A stretch of DNA of 51,548 nucleotides from Burkholderia sp. LMG 13014 (GTDB lineage: Bacteria; Pseudomonadota; Gammaproteobacteria; Burkholderiales; Burkholderiaceae). Of the stretch, positions 8,545 through 17,860 are shown piece after piece (position 1 is the stretch's first letter; every line of letters starts with the position of its first letter). The notes under the pieces are model-generated. The model saw nothing but the letters and a program-made list of their open reading frames with translations. It did not search any database and had not been told where the DNA came from. A program made the translations under genes and the position numbers. The DNA lies in NCBI RefSeq assembly GCF_905232215.1, contig NZ_CAJNKE010000008.1, positions 1 through 51,548 of the forward strand, in the 5' to 3' direction.

Positions 8545-11331
8545 ATGAACTTGCCGTCCGAATCCGATGAGCCTCGTTGGAATCTCTCGCTGATACAGAC
8601 AAAAATGGCGCCGCCGCGCCCGCCCCGGTTCCGCGTCGCGCGGCGGACGCTGTCGAAGAAGCTGGCCGCGGCGGCCGAGCACGCGGTCACGCTGGTGATT
8701 GCGCCGGCAGGGTTCGGCAAGACCACGACGTTGTCCGAATGGTGCGAAGTGCTCCGCACCCGCCATCAGCTCGTCGCGTGGCTGAGTCTCGACCATGACG
8801 ACGACAATCCCGACCAGCTCGGCGCCTACCTCGTGGCTGCGTTGAACCACGGCACGGGCGGCATCGGTCAGCAGGCCGAAAAGCTGCTGCGCAACGATCC
8901 GATGACGCCCGGCAAGACCGTCATCTCCGTGCTGCTCAACGAGATCGCCGCGTGCGGCAAGCAGGTCTTTCTGATCCTCGACGATTTCGACCGGCTCACG
9001 TCTTCCCCGGTATGTGCGGTGGTGTCGCGCCTGTTGCGCTACGCGCCGGCCAATTTCCACGTGCTGCTCGGCGTGCGCGGTGAGCCGAGGCTGGCGCTTG
9101 CCCAGCTCCGGACTCACGGCCAGCTTCTGCGGATCGACGAATCGGACCTGCGCTTCTCCGCGGACGATGCACAGGCGTTCTTCGCGCGTACCGCCACCGC
9201 GCCGCTCGACCGCGGCGCCGTCGAGATGCTGACCGACGCGACCGAAGGATGGATCACGGGCTTGCAGCTCGCATCGTTGTCGCTGAAGGAAGAAGCGGAC
9301 GCCACCAAGGTCGCGCGCGATCTCGCCGGCAATCGATTCGGCATCGACGCCTATCTCGACGACGCCGTCCTGTCGCACCTGCCGCGCCCCGTGTATCAGT
9401 TCCTGCTGCGGACATCGATCGTCGATCACCTGAGCCCCGGCCTCTGCGACGCCATCATGGGCGCCGGCGCCCGCAGTTGGGAAAAGCTCGACTGGCTCGA
9501 GCGTCACAACCTGTTCATCCGCGCGCTCGACGACGAGCGGCAATGGTTCCGCTATCACGCGCTGCTGTCCGACGCGCTGCGGCGGCGTGCCGCCCGGCAA
9601 CTGGCCGATGAATTGCCGCGACTTCACCAGCGCGCCAGCCAGTGGTTCGCGAACGCGCGGCAATGGCCGGACGCGGTGCGTCACGCGCTCGCCGCCGGGG
9701 ACACGCTGCAGGCCGCGATCTGGGTCGAGAACTGCGCGGCAGCCTTGATGGATCGCAGCGACGTCAACACGTTGTTGAGCCTGATCGGCAAGCTGCCGCG
9801 TCAACTGGTGAAGTCGCGGCTGCGCTTGCGACTGGCGAACGCATGGGCGCTCGCGTTCCTGATGCGCATGCCGGAGGCCGGCGACGTGCTGCGGCACGCG
9901 CAATCCGACTTCGAGCGCCATCATGCCGATCGCACACGGACGGAAGGCGAACCCGACACGGCGCTGCCGATCGAGATGATTGCCGTGGATGCGGCCATTT
10001 CCGGCTTCGACGACGACAGCTACCGGTCGCTCGAGCTGGGGCGCGAAGTCGTCCTCTCGTCGCTGCCCGCGTCCGCATGGGTCAGGCGGCTCGGGGAAAC
10101 GGCGCACATCTTCGGCCTGATCTACGACAGCCGCTTCGACGAAGTCGAGCGGCTCAGGCAAGGCGCTGCCGCCGTCCCGGCCGACGATCACGACTTCATC
10201 TACGCCAACGTCTACCGCGAATGCATGTTCGGGCTGAACCTGCTGGTGAACGGCCGCCTGCCGGAAGCGGCCGCGCTGCTGGAATCGGCGATCGCGCATG
10301 CGGAGGCGAACGTGTTCCGCCATTCGGCGGCGGCGGCGGTTCCCGCGGGCTACCTGGCGGCACTCTGCTATGAGCAGAACGATTTGTCCCGCGCGCGGCA
10401 ACTGATCAACGACCGCTCGGCCATCACGGCGGAAGCCTGCCCGCTCGGCTCCCTGTCGAGCTACTGCCGCACCGCGGCGCGGCTTCATGCACGCAACGAC
10501 GACATCGCGTCCGCGCTGCTGTGCCTGCAACAAGCGAGCGAAATCGCCGCCTCCCGGCACTGGCTGCGCATGCGCGCCTCGTGCGACGCGGAGATCGTCC
10601 GGCTGTGTCTGCAGCAGGGCTGGGTCGATCGCGCCACGGAAGCCGCCGACGCACTGGACGCGCTGATGCCGGAGCAGATCCCGACGCCGATGGGCAGCTT
10701 CATCGAGACGTGGGCAAGCTGGTGCGAGATCAAGGCACGACTCGACCTCGCGACAGGCCGGCCGGACCGCGCGGCCGAACGGCTGCGCGAGTTGAGGACC
10801 ACGCTCTCCCGTGCCGGGATGACCTACCTGGAAGCACGGATGTCGCTGTTGTACGCGGTGGCGCTCCAGCAGGAACACGCGCATGAGGCGGCGTCGGCCG
10901 CGCTGACGGACGCGCTGCGCTATGCGCAGCCGAACGGCATGATCGGCAGCTTCGTCGATGAAGGCGAACCCGTGCTGCGCCTGCTGACGACATGGAACCG
11001 CGATACGTCCGAGCGCGGCGGCGTTCAACCGGCCTTCGTGGAGCGGCTGCTCGCCGCGTTCGATGCGCATCGCGCCCCGGCCGACGACGGCGACGCGCGC
11101 GACGCCCGGAACCTGCTCAGCACGCGCGAGATCGAGATCCTCAATCACATTGCCCGCGGCATGTCGAACAAGGAAATCGGACGGGCGCTGTGCGTCGCCC
11201 CCGAGACCATCAAGTGGCATTTGAAGAACATCTTCGAGAAGCTCAAGGTCGGCTCGCGCTTCGAGGCCGTCCAGAGCGCGCTCGGCGTGACACCGGCCGA
11301 GCGCGGCAAAGCCAGGGAAGCCAATTCCTGA
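8545..11331 (+). CDS. MalT-like LuxR-family ATP-dependent transcriptional regulator
   Basis: A 928-residue STAND-type regulator (MalT/AlkS/AcoK class). An N-terminal NTPase domain carries a Walker A motif APAGFGKTT at 53-61 and a Walker B-like FLILDDFD at about 140. A long helical TPR-like sensor region covers the middle. The C-terminal LuxR helix-turn-helix (about 858-912) includes LSTREIEIL, SNKEIGRAL and APETIKWHLKNIFEKL. Proteins of this class activate transcription after binding an inducer and ATP and forming oligomers. ATG 8545 is preferred; an in-frame GTG at 8521 is possible and neither has a clear ribosome binding site. The catalase and hydrolase genes lie downstream on the same strand, so they are candidate targets, but no operator is visible. 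Confidence 0.9.
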   Translation: MNLPSESDEPRWNLSLIQTKMAPPRPPRFRVARRTLSKKLAAAAEHAVTLVIAPAGFGKTTTLSEWCEVLRTRHQLVAWLSLDHDDDNPDQLGAYLVAALNHGTGGIGQQAEKLLRNDPMTPGKTVISVLLNEIAACGKQVFLILDDFDRLTSSPVCAVVSRLLRYAPANFHVLLGVRGEPRLALAQLRTHGQLLRIDESDLRFSADDAQAFFARTATAPLDRGAVEMLTDATEGWITGLQLASLSLKEEADATKVARDLAGNRFGIDAYLDDAVLSHLPRPVYQFLLRTSIVDHLSPGLCDAIMGAGARSWEKLDWLERHNLFIRALDDERQWFRYHALLSDALRRRAARQLADELPRLHQRASQWFANARQWPDAVRHALAAGDTLQAAIWVENCAAALMDRSDVNTLLSLIGKLPRQLVKSRLRLRLANAWALAFLMRMPEAGDVLRHAQSDFERHHADRTRTEGEPDTALPIEMIAVDAAISGFDDDSYRSLELGREVVLSSLPASAWVRRLGETAHIFGLIYDSRFDEVERLRQGAAAVPADDHDFIYANVYRECMFGLNLLVNGRLPEAAALLESAIAHAEANVFRHSAAAAVPAGYLAALCYEQNDLSRARQLINDRSAITAEACPLGSLSSYCRTAARLHARNDDIASALLCLQQASEIAASRHWLRMRASCDAEIVRLCLQQGWVDRATEAADALDALMPEQIPTPMGSFIETWASWCEIKARLDLATGRPDRAAERLRELRTTLSRAGMTYLEARMSLLYAVALQQEHAHEAASAALTDALRYAQPNGMIGSFVDEGEPVLRLLTTWNRDTSERGGVQPAFVERLLAAFDAHRAPADDGDARDARNLLSTREIEILNHIARGMSNKEIGRALCVAPETIKWHLKNIFEKLKVGSRFEAVQSALGVTPAERGKAREANS

Positions 11332-11487
11332 AACAAACGCAACGTATCGTATTCCTGACGATCAGGTTATCCCACCCGGCATAAGAGAGCGAATCGACGT
11401 TGCTCGTCCGGAGCGGCGACGTTCGACACCCAGCCGCTGAACAGCGTTCGCGCCGTTCGGCTTCATCCCCCAGGAAGGAGTTCATCG

Positions 11488-12936
11488 ATGAATAAACTCA
11501 CCACCGCCGCCGGCGCACCCGTTGCCGACAACCAGGACGTGCAGACCGCCGGCCCTCGCGGCCCCATGCTGCTGCAGGACCTGTGGCACATGGAGAAACT
11601 GGCGCACTTCCATCGTGAAGTCATCCCGGAACGCCGCATGCACGCGAAGGGCTCGGGTGCGTTCGGGATCTTTACCGTGACCGGCGACATCACGCAGTAC
11701 ACCCGCGCCAAGGTGTTTTCGCAGGTCGGCAAGAAGACCGACCTGTTCGCCCGCTTCTCGACCGTGGCCGGCGAGCGCGGCGCGGCCGACGCCGAACGCG
11801 ACATCCGCGGCTTCGCGGTGAAGATGTACACCGAGGAAGGCAACTGGGACCTGGTGGGCAACAACACGCCCGTGTTCTTCTTCCGCGACCCGCTCAAGTT
11901 CCCAGACCTGAACCACGCCGTCAAGCGCGATCCGTACACCAACCTGCGCAGCGCCGAGAACAACTGGGATTTCTGGACGGGGCTTCCGGAAGCCCTGCAC
12001 CAGATCACCATCGTCATGAGCGATCGCGGCATTCCGCGCGGCTACCGTCACATGCACGGCTTCGGTTCGCACACGTACAGCCTCATCAATGCCGCAGGCG
12101 CGCGTCATTACGTGAAGTTCCACTGGATCTGCCAGCAGGGCATCGAGAACCTGAGTGACGACGAGGCGGCAGCCGTCGTGGCGAAGGATCGCGAAAGCAG
12201 CCAGCGCGACCTGCTCGAAGCCATCGATCGCGGCGACTTCCCGAAGTGGACGCTGTGCGTGCAGATCATGACCGAAGCACAGGCGCAGACCTACCGTTTC
12301 CACCCGTTCGACCTGACCAAGGTGTGGAGCAAGAAGGACTTCCCGCTGATCGAGGTCGGCGTGATGGAGCTCAACCGCAACCCCGACAACTATTTCGCCG
12401 ATGTCGAACAGGCGTCGTTCGCGCCGTCCAACCTCGTGCCCGGCATCGGCCCGTCGCCGGATCGCATGCTGCAGTCGCGCCTGTTCGCGTATGCCGACGC
12501 GGCGCGCTACCGCCTGGGCGTGAACCATCACCAGATCCCCGTCAATGCACCGAAGTGCCCGTATCACGCGTTCCATCGCGACGGCGCGATGCGCGTGGAC
12601 GGCAACTACGGCCGCACCATCGGCTACGAGCCCAACACCCGCAACGAATGGCAGGAGCAACCGGCGTTCGCCGAGCCCGTCGAAAAGCTCTACGGCGATG
12701 CCAATCACTGGAATTTCCGTGAAGACGATGACGACTACTTCACGCAGCCGGGCGATCTGTTCCGCTTGATGACGACTGAAAAGCAGCAGCTGCTGTTCGC
12801 GAATACGGCGCGCAACATCCACGGCGTATCGCAACCCATCATCGACAAGCACATCGAGCACTGCACCCAGGCCGATCCTGCGTACGGTGCCGGCGTCAAG
12901 GCCGCACTGGACGCGCTGAAGGCCGGCAAGCTGTAA
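11488..12936 (+). CDS. Heme catalase, small-subunit (clade 3) type
   Basis: A 482-residue monofunctional catalase that converts hydrogen peroxide to water and oxygen. Catalytic His52 lies in [18 protein letters not shown], the conserved Asn near 125 in [17 protein letters not shown], and the proximal heme Tyr in [14 protein letters not shown] near 335. The length is that of small-subunit cytosolic catalases; there is no signal peptide. AGGAAGGAG lies about ten bases before ATG 11488, a strong ribosome binding site. A long GC-rich hairpin follows the stop. The gene is 156 bases after the LuxR gene, whose regulation of it is possible but not shown. No OxyR site was identified. Confidence 0.97.
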   Translation: MNKLTTAAGAPVADNQDVQTAGPRGPMLLQDLWHMEKLAHFHREVIPERRMHAKGSGAFGIFTVTGDITQYTRAKVFSQVGKKTDLFARFSTVAGERGAADAERDIRGFAVKMYTEEGNWDLVGNNTPVFFFRDPLKFPDLNHAVKRDPYTNLRSAENNWDFWTGLPEALHQITIVMSDRGIPRGYRHMHGFGSHTYSLINAAGARHYVKFHWICQQGIENLSDDEAAAVVAKDRESSQRDLLEAIDRGDFPKWTLCVQIMTEAQAQTYRFHPFDLTKVWSKKDFPLIEVGVMELNRNPDNYFADVEQASFAPSNLVPGIGPSPDRMLQSRLFAYADAARYRLGVNHHQIPVNAPKCPYHAFHRDGAMRVDGNYGRTIGYEPNTRNEWQEQPAFAEPVEKLYGDANHWNFREDDDDYFTQPGDLFRLMTTEKQQLLFANTARNIHGVSQPIIDKHIEHCTQADPAYGAGVKAALDALKAGKL

Positions 12937-12948
12937 ATCCTCCGCGCT

Positions 12949-12979
12949 CGCCCCCGTGCGGCTCGCGTCCACGGGGGCG
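12949..12979 (+). terminator. GC-rich hairpin after catalase
   Basis: A perfect 10-bp stem, CGCCCCCGTG at 12949-12958 pairing with CACGGGGGCG at 12970-12979, with an 11-base loop, begins 12 bases after the catalase stop. There is no T run after it. It is probably the transcription terminator or an mRNA 3' stabiliser. Confidence 0.6.
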
Positions 12980-13092
12980 CACTCGACGGTGCGTGGCCAC
13001 GATCGATCGAGCTGGCGGATCCCGCCAATCCGGCAAGGGTTCGCGCGATACCGCACCGGCAACGATGCCGACGCGTTTTATTCAAGGGAGCA

Positions 13093-14046
13093 ATGGCGAT
13101 GTTTGAAGCAATCAAAAAACGAACCGGTATTTCAAGAATCTTTTGCGGCTCCGTGCTGCTGGCCGGCTTGCTGGCCTCGACCGCGGCCTGTTCCGACCAG
13201 TCCGGCGCGCCGGCTGCGGCCGCTGCGCCCTCCACCGCTGCCGTGTCGGCCACGACCGCCAGTCAGCCGGCCGCTCATCCGCGGACGATCGTGTTCATCC
13301 ACGGCATGTTCATGACGCCCAAGGCATGGGACAACTGGCAGGCCTATTTCCAGAAGCTCGGTTATCACACCATCGCGCCCGCATGGCCGCTGCATGACGG
13401 CACGCTCGAGCAGCAACGCTCGCCGGAGGCCCAGGCGGCACTGGGCAAGCTGACGCTGGACGAAGTGATCGAGCGCTATCGACAGGTGCTGCGCCAGCTC
13501 CCGGAAAAGCCGATCGTGATCGGGCATTCGATGGGTGGACTGGTCGCGCAGAAGCTGTTGTCGGAGGGATTGGCCGCCAAAGCCGTGGCCATCGATTCGG
13601 CGCCGGCGTCGGGCCTGATCGTGGCGAAATGGTCGTTCATCAAGAGCAACTGGCCCGTGATCAGCCCGTTCGCGAATGTCGATGAGCCCTTTGCGCCGAC
13701 GTTCGACGATTTCCGCTATGCGTTTGCCAATTGCGTGCCGGAAGCCGAAGCGCAGCAGCTTTACCGTGACTATGCGGTGCCCGAGTCGCGCCGGGTCGGG
13801 CGCGGTACCAGCAGCAAGGTGGCGGAGATCGATTTCACGAAGCCGCACGGGCCGCTGCTGATGATTGGCGGCGAAGACGATCACATCATCCCTGCCGCGC
13901 TCAACCTCAAGAACTTCCAGAAATACAGCGACGCTTCGTCGGTCGCCGATTTCCATCAGTTCGACGGGCAATGTCATGTGCTGATCGTGGATCAGAACTG
14001 GAAGGATGTGGCCAGCTACGTCAACGGCTGGCTGGACAAGCGCTGA
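13093..14046 (+). CDS. Alpha/beta-hydrolase, probable lipoprotein
   Basis: A 317-residue secreted hydrolase. The N terminus has basic residues, a hydrophobic segment and a lipobox-like STAAC with Cys33, then an Ala/Pro/Thr-rich linker to about residue 60. The hydrolase fold follows: TIVFIHGMFMTPKAWDNW with the oxyanion HG, the nucleophile elbow GHSMGG, an acidic residue in GGEDDHIIPAAL and a late His in GQCHVLI. It is of the general esterase/lipase type with no clue to the substrate. GGGAG lies just before ATG 13093; a second in-frame ATG is two codons later. It follows the catalase terminator, so it may have its own promoter. Two other alpha/beta hydrolases are not close in sequence; only one more occurs in the window, at 47069. 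Confidence 0.85.
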   Translation: MAMFEAIKKRTGISRIFCGSVLLAGLLASTAACSDQSGAPAAAAAPSTAAVSATTASQPAAHPRTIVFIHGMFMTPKAWDNWQAYFQKLGYHTIAPAWPLHDGTLEQQRSPEAQAALGKLTLDEVIERYRQVLRQLPEKPIVIGHSMGGLVAQKLLSEGLAAKAVAIDSAPASGLIVAKWSFIKSNWPVISPFANVDEPFAPTFDDFRYAFANCVPEAEAQQLYRDYAVPESRRVGRGTSSKVAEIDFTKPHGPLLMIGGEDDHIIPAALNLKNFQKYSDASSVADFHQFDGQCHVLIVDQNWKDVASYVNGWLDKR

Positions 14047-14304
14047 ATGGGATGAGCTTCGGCGCGCGTCGCGCAACGGTGCCGGCACGGCTACGACGGT
14101 AGCGTGAACCGGCCGTTGCGCGGCGTTGCCGCAGGGTCCCGCAAGGGGCGCATGGGCGGCGAACCGCAGCGACGCAAGCGGCAATCCTCTGTACCGCCAA
14201 GCTTTGTTCAATCCGTTCAACAGCACGACCACTCCCGGACGTACCATTCAGGCTTCCCGGCGCACCGTCCGATCGTGCAAGGCATTCGTCAGGAGCGAAT
14301 TCGT

Positions 14305-15546
14305 ATGACCACCGCCATCCCCGAGATCTCGCCGGCCCTGCGCCAGTGGACCGCCAGCGTCGCCGAGAACAACGCCGTCTTCGTCGATCGCGTGTACAAG
14401 GCGCTGATGGTCGTCAAGCCCTACGCGGATCTCGATTCGACAACGCGGCTCGATATTCGTCATTCGATCACCCTGTCGTCGACGCTGTGGCTCGAAAGCC
14501 TCGTATCGGGCCGGATGCCGTCGGAGGACGCTCTCGAGGGTTTCCGCGAATACGGGCGCCGGCGCGTCTACCAGGGCGTTCCGCTGGAAGCGCTGCTCCG
14601 CGCGTTCCGACTCGGGTCGCGCGAATTGTGGTGCTTCTATATCGGGCTCGCCGATGACAACGACAGCCTGCGCGACGAACTCCTGTTCCGCGTTTCTCCC
14701 TATCTGATGGAATTCTTCGACATCATGTCGCAGGAAGTGGCGCAGACCTATCTGGAGGAGCAGTACAAACAGGCGCGCTGGCGCGATTCGCTGCGCTACC
14801 AGTTGCACGGCATCATCTTCAACTTCCCCGAAGACACCGACGAATTCAACAAGACGGCGGCGGCGCTACGTCTCGATGTGTCGGTGCCGCGCGTGGCGCT
14901 GGCTGTCGACATCGCGTCGATCGACAGCAATTCGATCACCTTCAAGAGCGAGATCGACCACATCGTCGCGGCGGCAGCCCGGCACCTGAAACTGTCCGCC
15001 GACGACATTTTCGCCATCTGGTTTCGCGGGCATTTGCTCATGTGGATACCCGTCCGGCCTGGCGACGCGGCGGGAACGAACGACGCGCAGATGGTGAAGC
15101 AGATCGCGTCGATCGCGGATACGCTGCCTGAAGTCACCGCGATCGGCGTCGGCCTGCCGGGCGAAGGCGCATCGGGCTGGGCCCAGTCCGCCAACGAGGC
15201 GAGCCGGGCGCTCGGGTTCGGCCGCCACCACCTCGACGACGAACGCGTCCGCCTGTATGCCGAAATCGCCGTCGAGGAAAGCCTCCGCGGCACGCAGCGT
15301 GCGCTGAGCTACCTGACGTCCCTGATCGAACGACTGGCCATCGAACCGGAATTGCTCGAGACGCTCCAGACCTACTTCGCGCAGTTCCAGCGACTCAAGG
15401 CGACTGCGAGCGTCCTGGGCATCCACCCCAACACGCTCAACTACCGCCTGGAGCGCATCGAGAACATGCTCGGCGCGCGCCTGGACGATGCCGGCTGGAT
15501 CTCGAAGCTCGACATCGCGCTCAAGCTGCGCAGCGCGCGCACATGA
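14305..15546 (+). CDS. PucR/CdaR-type transcriptional regulator
   Basis: A 413-residue regulator of the PucR-like class. The N-terminal half is a helical domain (AENNAVFVDRVYKAL onward) without enzyme motifs, the middle resembles the degenerate GGDEF-like domain of this class, and the C terminus has the PucR helix-turn-helix: ETLQTYFAQFQRLKATASVLGIHPNTLNYRLERIENMLG, a very characteristic string at about 350-390. ATG 14305 is preceded by AGGAG with a ten-base gap. The frame is open from 14104, but that extension has no ribosome binding site. Such regulators commonly control nearby catabolic operons, here most likely the acyl-CoA operon starting at 16979; that link is inference from position and orientation. 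Confidence 0.88.
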   Translation: MTTAIPEISPALRQWTASVAENNAVFVDRVYKALMVVKPYADLDSTTRLDIRHSITLSSTLWLESLVSGRMPSEDALEGFREYGRRRVYQGVPLEALLRAFRLGSRELWCFYIGLADDNDSLRDELLFRVSPYLMEFFDIMSQEVAQTYLEEQYKQARWRDSLRYQLHGIIFNFPEDTDEFNKTAAALRLDVSVPRVALAVDIASIDSNSITFKSEIDHIVAAAARHLKLSADDIFAIWFRGHLLMWIPVRPGDAAGTNDAQMVKQIASIADTLPEVTAIGVGLPGEGASGWAQSANEASRALGFGRHHLDDERVRLYAEIAVEESLRGTQRALSYLTSLIERLAIEPELLETLQTYFAQFQRLKATASVLGIHPNTLNYRLERIENMLGARLDDAGWISKLDIALKLRSART

Positions 15547-15637
15547 CGGCAACCGGCGATCAGGCTGCCGTACCCGCGCTGCCCGATGCCTGACCCGGTT
15601 CCATTTTCCTTCCCATTCCTCAACAAACACATTCATC

Positions 15638-16102
15638 ATGGAAAGCTGGACGATCGGTGCGCTTCTCAGCATGATCAACATCCTGATTCACGCGGCGGCG
15701 ATGGTCCTCCTGGCCGTCGGCGCGCGTCGAATACGCCGCGCACTCGACATGCAGCACAACACCATTCACGTGCAACTGCGCAAGCTGGTCGGCATCGTCA
15801 CCTTCATCTGCATCACGCTCGGCACGCTGCATACGCTCGAAGCGGCTCTGTGGGCCGTCGTCCTGGTTCATCTGAAGGCGCTCGGCTCGTTCAGCGACGC
15901 ACTGTTCTTCTCGCTCGACACGATGGCCACACGCGGCGCATCCGGCCTTTCGCTGACCCCGAACTGGCGCATGCTCGGCGCGATCGAGTCATCCGACGGC
16001 GTGCTGCTGTTCGGCATGTCCACCGCGTTCCTGTTCGCGGTCATTCAGGCCGACTTCGCTGCGATCGCCCACTCGCTGCATCGCCCCGCGTCCTCCCGAT
16101 AG
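15638..16102 (+). CDS. Small ion-channel-like membrane protein with degenerate filter
   Basis: A 154-residue membrane protein. One helix covers about residues 8-30, a second about 48-78, then FSDALFFSLDTMATRGASG at about 84-102, then a final helix near 117-138 (GVLLFGMSTAFLFAVIQ). The pattern pore helix, filter position, outer helix is that of two-helix potassium channels (Ion_trans_2), where one expects TTVGYGD. Here the filter position reads TRGASG. Either the protein is a channel with changed selectivity or it has lost conduction. It begins about 90 bases after the PucR gene on the same strand; no strong ribosome binding site is seen. The fold assignment is pattern recognition, not a search. 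Confidence 0.65.
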   Translation: MESWTIGALLSMINILIHAAAMVLLAVGARRIRRALDMQHNTIHVQLRKLVGIVTFICITLGTLHTLEAALWAVVLVHLKALGSFSDALFFSLDTMATRGASGLSLTPNWRMLGAIESSDGVLLFGMSTAFLFAVIQADFAAIAHSLHRPASSR

Positions 16103-16467
16103 CGGATCGACGTCCGATACCGTGCGGCATGCCGGTATCGGACGACTGACGCTCACCGCGTGCCGCATGGATTGTGCGCGACGCCATGCAGCAGATGGCC
16201 TGCGTGTTCGCGTCCCGCGCGCCATCTCGAACCCTCTTGCACCCTCTCGCGATCCGGGTATTCCCGCGCCCGTCACGTGATTGCGCCCCCTCCCCACGCC
16301 TCACCTGCCTCCCGGGACTGCCCCCGCGCATCGAGCGCATTCGCGTTTGGAAAAAAAGCTAATGCCTTTGTGGGAACCCACATAGGCGCAGGATCGGCAC
16401 CGCCTTAGGATTGTTTCAAATCAGTACCACTTACTTGAATGAAGTGAAGGTAAGAGGAGTCACATGG
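16103..16467. other. Intergenic region before DUF3331-like gene
   Basis: This 365-base region has no supported gene. It contains an A7 run near 16351 and a near-perfect palindrome at 16369-16382, listed separately. The ribosome binding site AGAGGAG for the next gene lies just before 16468. Confidence 0.5.
16369..16382. promoter_or_regulatory. Candidate operator palindrome TGTGGGAACCCACA
   Basis: Two perfect 6-base arms, TGTGGG and CCCACA, flank a 2-base centre. The site lies about 85 bases upstream of the DUF3331-like start. Its position suits a regulator binding site or a promoter-overlapping operator. The binding protein is unknown. Confidence 0.4.
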
Positions 16468-16872
16468 ATGGAGCGTGGCAGTCCGGATCGTTCGATATGG
16501 TCGCACCTGGTAGACATGCTCGACAGCGGGCATCGGCGCACGTCCCCGGTCGCTGCGCGCGGCCGCGATGATGGGCAAAGGACGCCCGCAGGCGCAGGTT
16601 CGTCGGTCGCCAAGGTCAAGGTCCTCGGGCGTCAAAGCGAATCGACCATCTGCGTGTCATGGCTCGACCCGACCGCCTGCCACTACGGCGATCAGATCTG
16701 GAAGATCGGCATCGCTCGCGGCGCAGGCGTCTGCGCGCTGTCGCATGGCGCGATATACGCCGGCGACCTCGTCTATCGGCCGAGCCGGATCCGCTTGCAA
16801 TCGAAGCCCGTGAACCTGAATTTCATGATCCTCGCCGCCGCCGTCGAGGACACCCGGATGCCCGACGCCTGA
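16468..16872 (+). CDS. DUF3331-like hypothetical protein
   Basis: A 134-residue soluble protein. The C-terminal half has ICVSWLDPTACHYGDQIWKIG, GVCALSHGAIYAGDLVYRP, a pattern I associate with DUF3331 proteins, which are found mainly in Burkholderia-type genomes. The function of the family is not known. ATG 16468 is chosen because AGAGGAG lies just upstream; a TTG at 16411 keeps the frame open but has no support. Conserved Cys residues (in ICVSW, TACHY, GVCAL) could bind metal, which is speculation. It lies between the channel-like gene and the acyl-CoA operon, all in the same direction. Confidence 0.7.
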   Translation: MERGSPDRSIWSHLVDMLDSGHRRTSPVAARGRDDGQRTPAGAGSSVAKVKVLGRQSESTICVSWLDPTACHYGDQIWKIGIARGAGVCALSHGAIYAGDLVYRPSRIRLQSKPVNLNFMILAAAVEDTRMPDA

Positions 16873-16978
16873 CGCCTGCCTCTCGCGCTGCAACACACCA
16901 CCACGCCGCTTCGTTCCCGCCATCCGGACGCCCCTGGTCCCGGATCAGCAAGCGCCCTTCCTCGGAGAAACCGACCGC

Positions 16979-17782
16979 ATGTCCAACAGCTTGTCATCCC
17001 CCCGCTTCGATACCCTGCTCTATGAAAAGCGGGCCGCGATCGCCTACGTGACGCTGAACCGCCCCGACGTGATGAACGCGCTGAACCAGCAGGCGATCGA
17101 CGAACTGCATGCGGCATTCGACGATGCGCGCAACGATCCATCGATTCGCGGCGTCATCCTCACCGGCGCGGGTCAGCGCGCGTTCATCGCCGGTGCGGAT
17201 ATCGGCGAACTGGCCACGGCGACGCCGATCGACGCGGAGCGGCGCACGCGCGCCGGCCAGGCACTGCTCGACTTCATCGAGCATCTCGGCAAACCCGTGA
17301 TCGCCGCCGTCAACGGCCTCGCCCTCGGCGGCGGATGCGAGACCGCGCTCGCGTGCACGATCCGGCTCGCGAGCCCCGCCGCGAAGTTCGGCCAGCCTGA
17401 AGTCAGGCTCGGGCTCATCCCCGGTTTCGGTGGCACGCAACGACTGCCCCGTCTCGTCGGAAAGGGTATCGCGCTGCAACTCATCCTGACCGGCGAAATG
17501 GTGTCGGCGCAAGAAGCGCACCGGATCGGGCTGGTCAATGAAATCGTCGAAGCCGACCGGCTGATCGCCCGCGCGGAAGCGATTCTGGCGCAGATCGCCG
17601 CCAATGGGCCGCTGGCCGTCGCCTATGCGCTGGACGCCGTCCATCTCGGCCTGAACGCGGCCCTGCCGGAAGGACTGGCACTGGAAGGAAAGCTGTTCGC
17701 GCTGTGCGCGGCGACCGACGACAAGAAGGAAGGCACCGCGGCCTTTCTCGAGAAGCGCGCGCCGGTATTCCACGGGCGCTGA
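16979..17782 (+). CDS. Enoyl-CoA hydratase/isomerase (crotonase family)
   Basis: A 267-residue crotonase. The oxyanion-hole and substrate region IAGADIGEL, the block AAVNGLALGGGCE with the first catalytic Glu, and FGQPEVRLGLIPGFGGTQRLPR with the second catalytic Glu are all present, so real hydratase activity on a trans-2-enoyl-CoA is expected. GGAGAAA precedes ATG 16979. It is the first of five co-directional genes separated by 24-78 bases. In this operon it would hydrate the product of the acyl-CoA dehydrogenase encoded at 19943. A CaiD-like role on a betaine-CoA is possible but not distinguishable by eye. Confidence 0.93.
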   Translation: MSNSLSSPRFDTLLYEKRAAIAYVTLNRPDVMNALNQQAIDELHAAFDDARNDPSIRGVILTGAGQRAFIAGADIGELATATPIDAERRTRAGQALLDFIEHLGKPVIAAVNGLALGGGCETALACTIRLASPAAKFGQPEVRLGLIPGFGGTQRLPRLVGKGIALQLILTGEMVSAQEAHRIGLVNEIVEADRLIARAEAILAQIAANGPLAVAYALDAVHLGLNAALPEGLALEGKLFALCAATDDKKEGTAAFLEKRAPVFHGR

Positions 17783-17860
17783 TGCACGACGACATCGTGC
17801 GTCCGGGGCCGCTCCCCTCGACGCCACGCCCTCTCTCAACCTCGAATTCGAAACACTTCC

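Noticed and set aside
11357-11369. Small inverted repeat CCTGACGATCAGG after the LuxR gene
   Set aside because: Only a 5-bp stem with a 3-base loop; too short to call a terminator or operator.
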